In this document: one piece after another, positions 24,242 through 32,635 of the stretch
Layout: each line of letters starts with the position of its first letter
Numbering within the stretch: position 1 is the stretch's first letter
Source of the DNA: Natronomonas sp. CBA1123
GTDB taxonomy: Archaea; Halobacteriota; Halobacteria; Halobacteriales; Haloarculaceae
DNA length: 32,652 bases
Assembly (NCBI RefSeq): GCF_009741925.1
Contig: NZ_WPCC01000038.1
Coordinates: 1-32,652 of the forward strand
Direction: 5' to 3'
Notes under the pieces: generated by a model
Databases searched by the model: none
What the model was told of the DNA's origin: nothing
The model's input: the letters and a program-made list of their open reading frames with translations, nothing else
Position numbers and translations under genes: made by a program

Positions 24242-24296
24242 ACGGCGTGGTGGTGCCACGACAGTAAAAAGGTGGCCGGCGCCTGCGTCGAGCGAA

Positions 24297-24722
24297 CTAT
24301 TCCGACCGACCTGTCTCGAAGGTGAGGGCGTACCCGCCGACGACGAGAAGACCGAACAGGGCCGCATCCAGCACCGCGTATCCGCCGAGAATTCCCATCT
24401 CGACGAGGAGCGACCCCCGTTGGGCGACCGTGTCGGCCCCGAAGCGAACGAGGAGGTATCCGACGGCGGAGCCGACGAATCCCGCCAGCGCCGCGACGGC
24501 GAGGACGCCCGTCGGTTTACTACGGGCAGTCGTTCCGTAGGCGTAGCCGACGGCGGCGAAGCCGACGATGGCGACGGACATCCAAAGCGGGCGAATCAGC
24601 AGCGACAGGGTAGTCAAGCCGAAGAACTCCTGAAGCGATTGAAAAGCAACGAGACTCCGCAACGGAACGACGAGTGCCGATACGACTGCGACCGGGACTG
24701 CGAGGAGGGCAGGGCGGTCCAT
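24297..24722 (-). CDS. Four-helix membrane protein of unknown function
   Basis: This 141-residue protein starts MDRPALLAVPVAVVSALVV. Four hydrophobic helices are seen at about 5-22, 33-55, 66-90 and 108-135, with a small basic loop (GTTARSKPTG) before helix 3. No motif points to a function. It follows arcS on the same strand, 32 bases after its stop, and could be read from the same transcript. Confidence 0.75.
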   Translation of the reverse strand: MDRPALLAVPVAVVSALVVPLRSLVAFQSLQEFFGLTTLSLLIRPLWMSVAIVGFAAVGYAYGTTARSKPTGVLAVAALAGFVGSAVGYLLVRFGADTVAQRGSLLVEMGILGGYAVLDAALFGLLVVGGYALTFETGRSE

Positions 24723-24754
24723 ACCGCTATTCCCGACACCCGTCGAAAAGAATC

Positions 24755-26509
24755 CTACGGCTCTTCGCAGTGGCGTACGTCGACGGCGACGCCGCGCGTC
24801 CCCTCGACCATCGCCGCGCCGTGAGAGGCCGCCCGCCCGATGCCGAAGGCCTTCGGTCCCTCGAAGACGACCTCGTCGCCCGGCCGAATCGAGTCGTCGG
24901 CGTCGACGACGCCCGGCGCGAGGACGCTTCCGCTGGGGACGAAGGCGTCGATTTCGACCCGCTTGGTCGGCGCGTCGCTGTCGAGCCACGCCCGGGCGCC
25001 GGCCAGCGTCAACGACAGGGTTCCGTACTGGGCGACCTGCGTCGCAAGCAGTTCGCCCTCGCCGTCGACGACCCGGAGTTTCGGGTAGTAGCTCTCGGTT
25101 TCGACCTCGGGGCCGAACACCTCGTCGCCGGCACCGTCGCCGAACTGGAAATCCGCGATGGCTCGCACCGTCGCCGCCTCGCGTTCGCTCTTGTAGTAGC
25201 TATCCTCGCCCTCCAGCGCCGCGGCGAGGTTGTCGAGGGAGGCGTCGGTCGTCGGGTGGTCCTCGACGGTGTACTCGAAGTCGATGTCCAGCGAGTCGGC
25301 GACCCGCTCACAGATTTCCCGATACCCCTCGCCGGGAACGTGGGCGATGTGGCGGTCGTAGTCGGCGCGTTCGAGGTAGCGTTCGAGGACGGCGGCGACG
25401 AACTCGATTTCCGTCTCCGTCCAGTTGCCGGTCACCACGCTGTCGTAGTGTTGGGCGGGGTAGGTCGTCTCCAGTTCGTTGGGGACGACGCCGATGGGGG
25501 AGGTCATCGAGACGACGTGGCCGCGGTACTTGATGGCCTCCGAGAACTGCTGGTGGCTCTGGGAGTCGCTGTAGGGTTTCCGGGCCGAGCAGGGAACGAG
25601 GACGAGCGGCGCGTCGAGGCGGCGACGGTAGCGACTCGTCACGCGGTCGGCGAACCGCTGTATTTCGACGCGCCGGAGGGCGTCGTCGGTCGCCGCGAGC
25701 AACTCGTTTCGTCGGAACACGGGCGTCCGTGCTTCGAGATAGCCGTACTGCTGGTCGAGTCGGCGGAACGTCGCCGTCAGCCACGCCTCGTGGCGGGCCT
25801 GTCCCTCGACGTAATCGCGCAATCGGCCCTCCGAAATTCGGTGTCGGACGCGGGCGAGTTCCGCACGCAGGGCGTTGGCGTTGTGGTCGGCGCAGTCGGC
25901 CCGACTGAACTCCGAGACCGGCTTTCGGCAGGCTTCACAGGGGCACGGCAACTCATCGAGGTCCTCGAGGAACGCCTCGCCGTCCGTCGAGAGGTAGAAC
26001 CCCTCCAGACCGCGCGCTCTCGCGCGTTTCTCGTCGAGCAGGTCGACGCCCGAATAGACTAACACGGCGGCGTTGGCCGGCGTCGCGACGCCGGAGAGAT
26101 ACAGTGCGGTGTCGTCGGGGATTGCACCCCGAACCGACAGCACTGCTTCGACGAACGCCTCGGCGTGGCCGGCGTACCCCGGCCCGCCGGCAAGGACGTA
26201 GGCGTCGGTGCCGTGGTCGGCGGCCGTCTCCGGCGAAACGACGGCAGCACTGGGATACTCGACATCGGGATATTCCCCCGAGAAGGCCTCGGCGACCGGT
26301 TGCTCGGTGCCCGGCGGTAGCGCTCGGTGAGGAAGAATCGTCAACCGCGCGTCGTCGCCGTCGGGCACCTCGCGGGCCTCGTGCCAGCGACTGCCCGAAT
26401 CGACGACGAACTCGTCGACGAGGGCCGGCGTCGAGACGGCGTCCGCGAGGCGCAACTCGCCGCGGCGGGCGGCGGCGTCGCGCTCGTGAACCTCGAAGTA
26501 GTCGGTCAT
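24755..26509 (-). CDS. arcS: Archaeosine synthase ArcS (TgtA2)
   Basis: This 584-residue enzyme converts preQ0 at position 15 of tRNA to archaeosine using glutamine as amidino donor. The N-terminal half is a degenerate TGT-like domain with a CPCEACRK zinc motif (189-196) and His209. The ArcS-specific motif is VPCSARKPYSDSQSHQQF (306-322), containing the catalytic region. VTGNWTETEIEFV follows, and a PUA RNA-binding domain ends the protein (about 505-580, RVEIDAFVPSGSVLAPGV and GDEVVFEGPKAFGIGRA). tgtA, the preceding step, lies 40 bases upstream on the same strand, so the pathway is encoded together. Confidence 0.95.
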   Translation of the reverse strand: MTDYFEVHERDAAARRGELRLADAVSTPALVDEFVVDSGSRWHEAREVPDGDDARLTILPHRALPPGTEQPVAEAFSGEYPDVEYPSAAVVSPETAADHGTDAYVLAGGPGYAGHAEAFVEAVLSVRGAIPDDTALYLSGVATPANAAVLVYSGVDLLDEKRARARGLEGFYLSTDGEAFLEDLDELPCPCEACRKPVSEFSRADCADHNANALRAELARVRHRISEGRLRDYVEGQARHEAWLTATFRRLDQQYGYLEARTPVFRRNELLAATDDALRRVEIQRFADRVTSRYRRRLDAPLVLVPCSARKPYSDSQSHQQFSEAIKYRGHVVSMTSPIGVVPNELETTYPAQHYDSVVTGNWTETEIEFVAAVLERYLERADYDRHIAHVPGEGYREICERVADSLDIDFEYTVEDHPTTDASLDNLAAALEGEDSYYKSEREAATVRAIADFQFGDGAGDEVFGPEVETESYYPKLRVVDGEGELLATQVAQYGTLSLTLAGARAWLDSDAPTKRVEIDAFVPSGSVLAPGVVDADDSIRPGDEVVFEGPKAFGIGRAASHGAAMVEGTRGVAVDVRHCEEP

Positions 26510-26549
26510 AGACGCCCTTCGTCGGCCGGCGGGTAACCCTCCTTCGGTC

Positions 26550-28057
26550 TCACTCCGCCTCGTCGTCCATCCACGCCGGTATCGTGCTGTCGTCGCCCAA
26601 CTGGACGGTTCCGACCGATTCGGGCAGTGCCGCGAGTGCCGTCTCGGGCCACTCCCAGTGGCCGACCCAGAACTCCGTATCGGGATTGGCCGCGGCGAGG
26701 CGACGGACCCCCTCGGCGGCGGCCTCGTAGGCCGCGGGGTCGAGGCGCTCGGGAATCTCGGCAGTCAGTGGGTAGCTGTCCGACAGCGCCGGCGGATACG
26801 GGCCAAACGGGGCTTGTAGCCGCCACGTCGTATCGAAGCGGCTGTTGTCGTCGCCCTCCGACAGCAGGACGCGGTCGCCGTCGACGGCGAGCCGCGAGAG
26901 TCGGTCGTGGTGCCGGCGGACCTCCGGCCGGCGAGCGGACTCGCGGAGAGATGGAAGAACGTCCCCTTCGAGACGGGGTCGTGGGCCTCCAGTTGGTCGG
27001 CGCCGTCTAAGAGCGCGCGGTAGCCGTCGACCATCGCGGGATGTCCGCGAGCGCGTCGTTCGACCAACTCGAGGAGGTTCCCTTTCCGAATCGCCTGCTT
27101 GACGGTCCGCAACTCGCGGTAACTGACGTGGAGGTTGTGCCGGGCGAGCAGTTCCTCGCGACGGGCGTCGTCGGTCGCCCGGAGGCTCTCGGGGGTGTGT
27201 TCGGCACACACCGGACACGCACACGGGAGGTAATCGAGGTCCTCGAGGTGCTCGGTGCCGGAGACGGTGAGATAGCGGGCGTCGCGGGCGTACAGCGCGT
27301 AGGCGGCGGAGTCGAAGAGGTCACACCCCGCGGCGACGGCGAGGGCGAACATCATCGGGTGGCCGGCGCCGAAGAGGTGGACAGGCGCGTCGACCCCGAG
27401 GCCGCGTTTCGCGGCAAGGACGACCTCGACCATCTCGGCGTAGCGATACCCGTTCATCAGCGGCACGACCGCGCCGACGGGGAACACGTCAAGGCCGGTG
27501 CCCGCGGCGTGGGCGCCGGCGGCCTCCCGCAGGTCGGGGTACGTCGACCCCTGTACCGGCGCGTTGACGAGCATCTCGCCCACGTCGACCGATTCGGCGG
27601 CCTCCAGACGCTGCTGTGTCGTTTCGAGGTCCGCTTCGGCCTGCTCGCGGCCGACATCGGGAGGTGTCGGGATGTCTATCGGCGTGCCGATGTCCGAGCC
27701 GATATCTCGCTGAAATCGGAGGATTTCCTCGTTCGTCACCGAAATTTCGCCGTACTCCGACAGTTGGAACGACCCCGAGTCGGTCATGATGGCGCCAGAG
27801 AACTCCAACAGGTCGTGAAGCCCCTCATCGAGGGCGCGCTCGCGGAACTGCTCGGATTTGAAGAAGATATACCCGTTCGTGATGAGGACGTCCGCACCGA
27901 ACTCGGCTTCGAGCACGGACGGTTCGATGGTTCGGATGTGGGGATTGATGACCGGAAGGAGAGCGGGCGTCTCGACGGTGACGCCGGCCCGCGGGACCGA
28001 GAGCTCGCCGATGCGGCCGGCGCCGTCCCCGTCCCGGAGTTCGAAAGAGTCGCGCAT
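26550..28057 (-). pseudogene. tgtA: Archaeal tRNA-guanine(15) transglycosylase TgtA, frameshifted
   Basis: TgtA exchanges guanine-15 of tRNA for preQ0, the first step to archaeosine. From the ATG at 28057 ([19 protein letters not shown]) the sequence shows [13 protein letters not shown] (91-103) with Asp93, [15 protein letters not shown] (163-177), [15 protein letters not shown] (226-240), [12 protein letters not shown] (248-259) with Asp249, and the CACPVC zinc site (279-284) with His307. After GTFFHLSA (365-372, about 26946) the match moves to another frame ([18 protein letters not shown]) and continues to PAWMDDEAE at 26550. Restoring one base near 26941-26946 gives 502 residues, normal for the family. 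The break may be a sequencing error. The initiation region has TTAG about 27 bp upstream. Confidence 0.93.
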
Positions 28058-28164
28058 TGGATGGGGTTGCCGAGCGACGGCACTAAGGGTTGCGTTCGGT
28101 CGACACGCCATCCGAGTCGTCCGCGGGCGACACCGCTAAGGGAGAGCCACACCGACCCACGTCC

Positions 28165-28467
28165 ATGGAATGGCGACTGTTCGCCAACCTCGCCGAGGCC
28201 GCCGGCACGAAACGTGTCACGGTCGAGGCTGAGGCCGGCGACACGTTCGGGGAGGCCTTCGAGCAACTGCTGGAGGCCCATCCCGAACTCAGAGACGAGG
28301 TGCTCGACGACGACGGCGAGATTCGCGACCACATTCGCGTCCTCCGCAACGACCACAACCCCTTCGTGAAAGACGACGGCCACGAGACGGTTCTGGAAGC
28401 GGGCGACGAACTCGCGCTGTTCCCACCGGTCAGCGGCGGCAGTAGCGTCGCTCAAAGACCCGTTTGA
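28165..28467 (+). CDS. SAMP1-like ubiquitin-fold protein with tail after the diglycine
   Basis: This 100-residue protein (MEWRLFANLAEAAGTKRVTV) is close to haloarchaeal SAMP1: GDTFGEAFEQLLEAHPELRD, IRVLRNDHNPFV and ELALFPPVSGG. SAMP proteins are attached to target lysines through a C-terminal Gly-Gly after adenylation by UbaA. Here the diglycine (codons at 28435-28440) is followed by SSVAQRPV and then TGA. As written the modifier would need trimming, for example by a JAMM-type desampylase, before use. TATA-like GCTAAGGG lies about 27 bp upstream. It is divergent from tgtA and followed 44 bases later by a lipoprotein gene. Confidence 0.88.
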   Translation: MEWRLFANLAEAAGTKRVTVEAEAGDTFGEAFEQLLEAHPELRDEVLDDDGEIRDHIRVLRNDHNPFVKDDGHETVLEAGDELALFPPVSGGSSVAQRPV

Positions 28468-28511
28468 GCCTCCACAAGGAACTCCCCCCGTCGCCCCCCG
28501 TAGCGTCGCGT

Positions 28512-29658
28512 ATGGCCCCCCGACAGACGAACGACCCTCCGAGTTGCCGGCACCGGCCTCGTCGGCGCACTCGCCGGCTGTCTCGACGGACTCGGCGATG
28601 GCAACGGGAACGGAGACGGAACACCGAATGGCACGCCGGACGACACCCCCGACGAAACACCGACGGCATCGTCGGTGACAGACACCGAGATACAGCAGTA
28701 CCGCGTCGAGGGGTCGGCCGAGTGGTACGACGAGTCGACGACGGGCCAAATCGTCGTCATCGACAGCGAAAAACGACAGGAGGCGGTGGTCCGGCTTCAC
28801 GAAGTCCCCGAGGCGCGGCGCGAGGCGCTCCGGGAGTTCCTCGATGGCGTCGACTACGAGGAGAGCGTCGTGTTGCTCGTCGCCTCCGTGGGTCCGAACA
28901 CCTGTTACACGGAACTCGACGCAGGCGGTTTCGCCGTCGAGGACGACACCCTGGTCGGCGAGGCGTCGGCCGTCGACACCAGCGGCGACGACGAAGCCTG
29001 TGGAGAGGCAGTGACGTTCCCCTCGGCGCTCGTCCGTGTCACGTTCGAGGGCACACCCGTCACGGACACGTCCCTCGACATCACCGACGGGTGGGGTGAG
29101 ACGGCGACGGTCACCGCAGGCGCCGACGACCCGCTGTCACCGGACCCCGCCGACCTGCCGGGGTACGTCCGCCCCGAGGGCGATGCAGACCCCATCGCGC
29201 CGCTTTCCTGTGAGGACGACTCCTTCGAACGACACCCCCAATGGCCCGACGAGGCGGACGTACAGTACGGCAACTTCGAGACCGACGGCGAAACGACGTT
29301 CGCACTCCGGGTCGCTGAGACGAGTTACGAGCGCGGCGACACGGTCGAGATGACGCTCACGAACGTCACCGACCGGGAGGCCTCGACCGGGAACAGACGG
29401 AAGTACAACCTACAGGTGTACACCGAAGACGGCTGGCAGGACGTCCGTGGCGGGTCGGAGAGTTCGTTCGGCTACACCGACTTGGCAATCGGCCACGCCC
29501 CCGGCGAGGGGTTCGAGTGGTCCGTCGAGTTGACCGAGGATGGAGTCGGCGGCGACCGCTTCGAAGTGTGTCCGGACCTGTCGGCCGGCCGCTATCGGTT
29601 CGCGTACTTCGGCGTCATCGGCGACGGCGCGGTGGCTGTCGCCTTCGACGTGGCCTAA
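28512..29658 (+). pseudogene. Tat lipoprotein with immunoglobulin-like C-terminal domain, frameshifted at its start
   Basis: The main frame carries RRTTLRVAGTGLVGALAGC, a twin-arginine lipoprotein signal, but no start codon is in that frame nearby. The ATG at 28512 is one base out. Six C at 28516-28521 separate them; with five C the protein begins MAPDRRTTL and runs 381 residues to 29658. A spacer rich in Thr, Pro and Asp follows the lipobox. The middle is of unknown fold, with two Cys pairs (NTCYTE, DEACGEA). The C-terminus (YGNFETDGETTFALRVAETS onward, about 28 kDa before it) has the alternating beta pattern of an Ig-like domain (TSYERGDTVEMTLTNVTDRE, YNLQVYTEDGWQDV, ending GAVAVAFDVA). It is likely anchored outside the membrane. 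Confidence 0.75.
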
Positions 29659-29665
29659 GCAGCCG

Positions 29666-30697
29666 TCACCAGGGTACCGCACCCGTTCCGCGTTCGACCG
29701 CACCGAGGTCGAACCGACCATCGGAGACTGGGACGCCTTCGTAGGGGTCCGACTCCAGCAACAGCGACCCGTCGAGGTCGGCGTAATCGAGCAACGGCAA
29801 CAGGTGTGCCGCCCCCGCGATGGCGGCGTTCGTTTCGAGCATGCAGCCACACATCACCTCCAGTCCGTGTGCGCGGGCGGTGTGAATCGCCTCAACGGCG
29901 GGCGTGATGCCGCCCGTCTTCATCAGTTTCAGATTGACGATATCGCAGCTGTCGGCGATGTCGGGTACGTCGACGGCGGTGAGACAGGACTCGTCGGCCG
30001 CGATAGGCAGCGGCGAGCGCTCGGAGACGTATCGAAGTCCCTCGCCGTTCTCCGCGGGAACCGGCTGTTCGACGAACTCTACGTCGTGGTCGGCCAGCGC
30101 CTCGCAGTTGCGGACCGCCTCGGTCGGCGTCCACGCCTCGTTGGCGTCGACCCGAAGCGTCACGTTGGGGGCGACGGCGCGAATCGCCTCGACGATGCGC
30201 TGGTCGCGGTCGGTGCCGAGTTTCACCTTCAGGACCGAGTAACCCGAATCGACGGCCGCCCGGGCACGGCGCTTCATCGCGTCGGTGTCGTCGATGCCGA
30301 CGGTGAAGGAGGTGGGTGGACACTCGGTGGCGGCCGACGCACCGAGCAGGCGGTACACCGGCTGGTCGAGCAGTTTTCCCGCGAGGTCCCACAGGGCGAT
30401 GTCGACGGCGGCGCGGGCCGCCGGGTTGTCGCGTGCGACCGACAGCATCCGGTCGTGAATCTCGCGGCGAGCGAAGGGGTCGCCGACCGACTCGGCTGCC
30501 TCAAGATACTCCGGCAACAGCGCCTCGACGGTCGCGGTGGTCTCGCCGTAGTGGCGTGAGGGTGCGGCCGCGCCGTACCCCACCTCGCCGTCGTGTTCGA
30601 CGGTGACGACGACGTTTTCGGTCGTCTCGGTCGTCCCGCGGGAGATGGTAAACGGCACGTCGAGCGGTAACTCGACGGTGTCGAAGTCGGTTCTCAT
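29666..30697 (-). CDS. Enolase-superfamily dipeptide/N-acyl-amino-acid epimerase (DgcA-like)
   Basis: This 343-residue enzyme has the muconate-lactonising-type barrel. Catalytic residues are visible: LKVKLG (156-161) with the KxK base pair (Lys157 and Lys159), VDANEAW (183-189) with metal ligand Asp184, EQP (210-212) with Glu210, AADES (233-237) with Asp235, and NLKLMKTGG (255-263) with the opposite Lys257. A DxD near the end (ADLDG, 306-310) resembles the dipeptide-amine-binding motif of L-Ala-D/L-Glu epimerases. The coding start overlaps the DUF1611 stop (ATGA), the same pairing as DgcA and DgcN, which act in bacterial D-glutamate synthesis. The substrate in an archaeon is unproven. Confidence 0.9.
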   Translation of the reverse strand: MRTDFDTVELPLDVPFTISRGTTETTENVVVTVEHDGEVGYGAAAPSRHYGETTATVEALLPEYLEAAESVGDPFARREIHDRMLSVARDNPAARAAVDIALWDLAGKLLDQPVYRLLGASAATECPPTSFTVGIDDTDAMKRRARAAVDSGYSVLKVKLGTDRDQRIVEAIRAVAPNVTLRVDANEAWTPTEAVRNCEALADHDVEFVEQPVPAENGEGLRYVSERSPLPIAADESCLTAVDVPDIADSCDIVNLKLMKTGGITPAVEAIHTARAHGLEVMCGCMLETNAAIAGAAHLLPLLDYADLDGSLLLESDPYEGVPVSDGRFDLGAVERGTGAVPW

Positions 30698-31704
30698 AGC
30701 TGGTCGATGATTTTCGCGGCGTCGTCCCGGACCGGGTCGGCGGCGGGGACGCCGATGGAGTCCTCGTACGCTTCGATGGCCGCCTCGGCCTCGTCGGGCG
30801 ACATGCCGTAGGTGTTCAACGCGCCGCCAAGCAGTTCCGTCGGCGCGACGCCTTCGGCGAGGTCCTCGTACAGCGTCGCCACCTCGCCGGGGTCGGGGAT
30901 GGGGAACGATTCGTAGCCGTGGATGGCCTCCCGGCCGGCGACGTGACACAACACGAGGTGGTCGGGCATCGCGCCGTGGAGGATGCCGCAGGTGACCGCC
31001 GAGTAGGCGGGGTGGATAATCGAGCCCTGTCCTTCGACGAAGAGGTAGTCGTACTCGTCGGCGGCCTCGACCAGCATACGCTCGACGGCGCCGTTGGTGA
31101 AGTCGCTGATGGTGCGGTCGATTGGGATACCCCAGCCGGCAATCATGATGCCCGTCTGGCCAGTCGGAATGAACCCGGCGTCGAGGCCGGCCTCGCGTGC
31201 GGCCTCGACCAACTCCAGCGTCGTCGTCATCTTGCCGGTCGAGCAGTCGGTACCGACCGTCAGGACGATTTCGCAGTCGAGGTCGCGGGCGACGCCCTCG
31301 GCGACGGTGAGGTCCTCGGGCGGGTTGCGTACGTCGCGTAACTCGACGCCGTGTTCGTCGGCGAGTCGGGCGAACTCCTCGTCGTCTTCGAGGAAGTAGT
31401 GCAGGCCGGCGATTACGTCGGCGCCGCGTTCGATGGCGCCGCGGACGTCAGGGCGCCAGGACTCGTCGAAGCCGCCGCCGATGGGCGCGATGCCGACGAC
31501 CAGGGCGTCGAACTCCGGGGCGTCGTCGACGCTTTCGACGACCGGGGCATCGGAATCCACATCGGGGAGGTGGTCGGAGACGGTCGTTCCGACCGAATCG
31601 CGGTCGAGCACCGCGACGACATCGTCGTCGCCGTATCTGAGGATGCCGACGGCGGTTTTGGCGCGGTCCGGGAACTGCTCGTGGGCGAGAATCGCGATGC
31701 GCAT
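30694..31704 (-). CDS. DUF1611 P-loop protein (DgcN-like)
   Basis: This 336-residue protein has an N-terminal Rossmann-like domain (MRIAILAHEQFPDRAKTAVG) and a C-terminal P-loop domain with GTDCSTGKMTT (151-161), a Walker A motif, followed by FIPTGQTGIMIAGWG and LFVEGQGSIIHPAYS, both characteristic of DUF1611. Bacterial homologue DgcN is described as an N-acetyltransferase that works with DgcA to make D-glutamate, and the overlapping epimerase gene supports that pairing here. TTTATACT centred about 27 bp upstream of the ATG indicates a leaderless transcript covering both genes. Confidence 0.9.
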   Translation of the reverse strand: MRIAILAHEQFPDRAKTAVGILRYGDDDVVAVLDRDSVGTTVSDHLPDVDSDAPVVESVDDAPEFDALVVGIAPIGGGFDESWRPDVRGAIERGADVIAGLHYFLEDDEEFARLADEHGVELRDVRNPPEDLTVAEGVARDLDCEIVLTVGTDCSTGKMTTTLELVEAAREAGLDAGFIPTGQTGIMIAGWGIPIDRTISDFTNGAVERMLVEAADEYDYLFVEGQGSIIHPAYSAVTCGILHGAMPDHLVLCHVAGREAIHGYESFPIPDPGEVATLYEDLAEGVAPTELLGGALNTYGMSPDEAEAAIEAYEDSIGVPAADPVRDDAAKIIDQL

Positions 31705-31726
31705 ACGCCGAAAGACACCACCCGTG

Positions 31727-31736
31727 AGTATAAACG
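31727..31736 (-). promoter_or_regulatory. TATA box of the DUF1611-epimerase operon
   Basis: The coding strand reads GTTTATACTC, centred about 27 bp before the ATG at 31704, consistent with leaderless transcription. Confidence 0.65.
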
Positions 31737-31756
31737 CATCAGTCCGCGCCGCGCGT

Positions 31757-32635
31757 TTACAGTCCGTACACCGGGACGGTCCAGAAGTCCTCGAAGGCGT
31801 CTTCGAGGGCCGCCCGCGGTTTGCCGGTGGCGTCGACGGCGGCGGTCACGTCGGCGTCGAACTCGGAGACGAGACGGCGGTCGCCGACGACGTACAGTCG
31901 GTCGGCGTCGATGGCCGCCAGCGCGTCCTCGCACTTCTCGACGTGGTCGGCGATTTGCTCGTCGCGGAGTCGCTCGAAACGGGCCTGCGAGAACCCGCCC
32001 TTCGAGTGGTCGCTCTTCACGTCGCTCTCGAAGCCATCGTACTCGACGCGCTCGTCGCCCTCGTAGACGCCGACGGCGAAGACGTCCGAACGGACCAACG
32101 CGAGTGCGAACCGGCCGGTCGGCGCTAGCCACTCGCGGTCGATTCGCGGAGTGGCGTTCCACTCGACGAACGGGTCGGGAGCGACCGGCGGCCGGATGGC
32201 GACCGCCAGGAGACCGGCGTCGTCGGCGCAGACGAGACACGGCGCGGCCCGCGAGACGAGCGGGGTACGGTCACCGAGGAGTTCGCGAACGTCGTCGGGC
32301 ACCTCGTCGTCGACGAACGCCGTCAGGACCGTCTCCTCTGACCCCTCGAAGGACGTGAGTCGGCCGTCTATCTCGTCGAGACGGCCAGCGCGGACGGTCT
32401 CTCGGTGTCGAAATCCGATATCGGCCGTCTCGTGTTCGGCGTCGACTTTGCCCTTCAGGTCGGCGATGCGGTCTTCGAGGCGGTTGACCCGCTCTTCGGC
32501 CTCCTGTCTGGCGCTGGCGGCGTCGGCACGGCGGTCGCTCTCGGCGTCGAGTTGGGCCTGTAGCCGGTCGCGCTCGTCTTCCAGTTCCGCGATGCGTTCC
32601 TTCAGTGCGGTCCGGCCGAGGAGGTCGTCGAGCAT
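31757..32635 (-). CDS. Vms1/Ankzf1 (VLRF1)-like peptidyl-tRNA hydrolase with N-terminal coiled coil
   Basis: This 292-residue protein begins with a heptad-patterned coiled coil (about 8-70, rich in Arg, Glu, Ala, Asp). A domain of the eRF1/Vms1 fold follows: RFALALVRSDVFAVGVYEGD (175-194), then HSKGGFSQARFERLRDEQIA (210-229), where Gly-Gly-Phe-Ser-Gln occupies the position of the catalytic Gln loop that in Vms1/ANKZF1 releases nascent chains from peptidyl-tRNA on stalled ribosomes. DRLYVVGDRRLVSEF (245-259) completes the core. I infer a ribosome-rescue role. The ATG at 32635 is 17 bases from the window edge, so its promoter is not visible. Confidence 0.8.
   Translation of the reverse strand: MLDDLLGRTALKERIAELEDERDRLQAQLDAESDRRADAASARQEAEERVNRLEDRIADLKGKVDAEHETADIGFRHRETVRAGRLDEIDGRLTSFEGSEETVLTAFVDDEVPDDVRELLGDRTPLVSRAAPCLVCADDAGLLAVAIRPPVAPDPFVEWNATPRIDREWLAPTGRFALALVRSDVFAVGVYEGDERVEYDGFESDVKSDHSKGGFSQARFERLRDEQIADHVEKCEDALAAIDADRLYVVGDRRLVSEFDADVTAAVDATGKPRAALEDAFEDFWTVPVYGL

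Noticed and set aside
24674-26062. 462-codon frame opposite arcS
   Set aside because: Antisense shadow; arcS has the diagnostic motifs and PUA domain on the other strand.
27041-28369. Frame opposite tgtA running into the SAMP1-like gene
   Set aside because: It has shadow composition through tgtA and is out of frame with the SAMP1-like protein.
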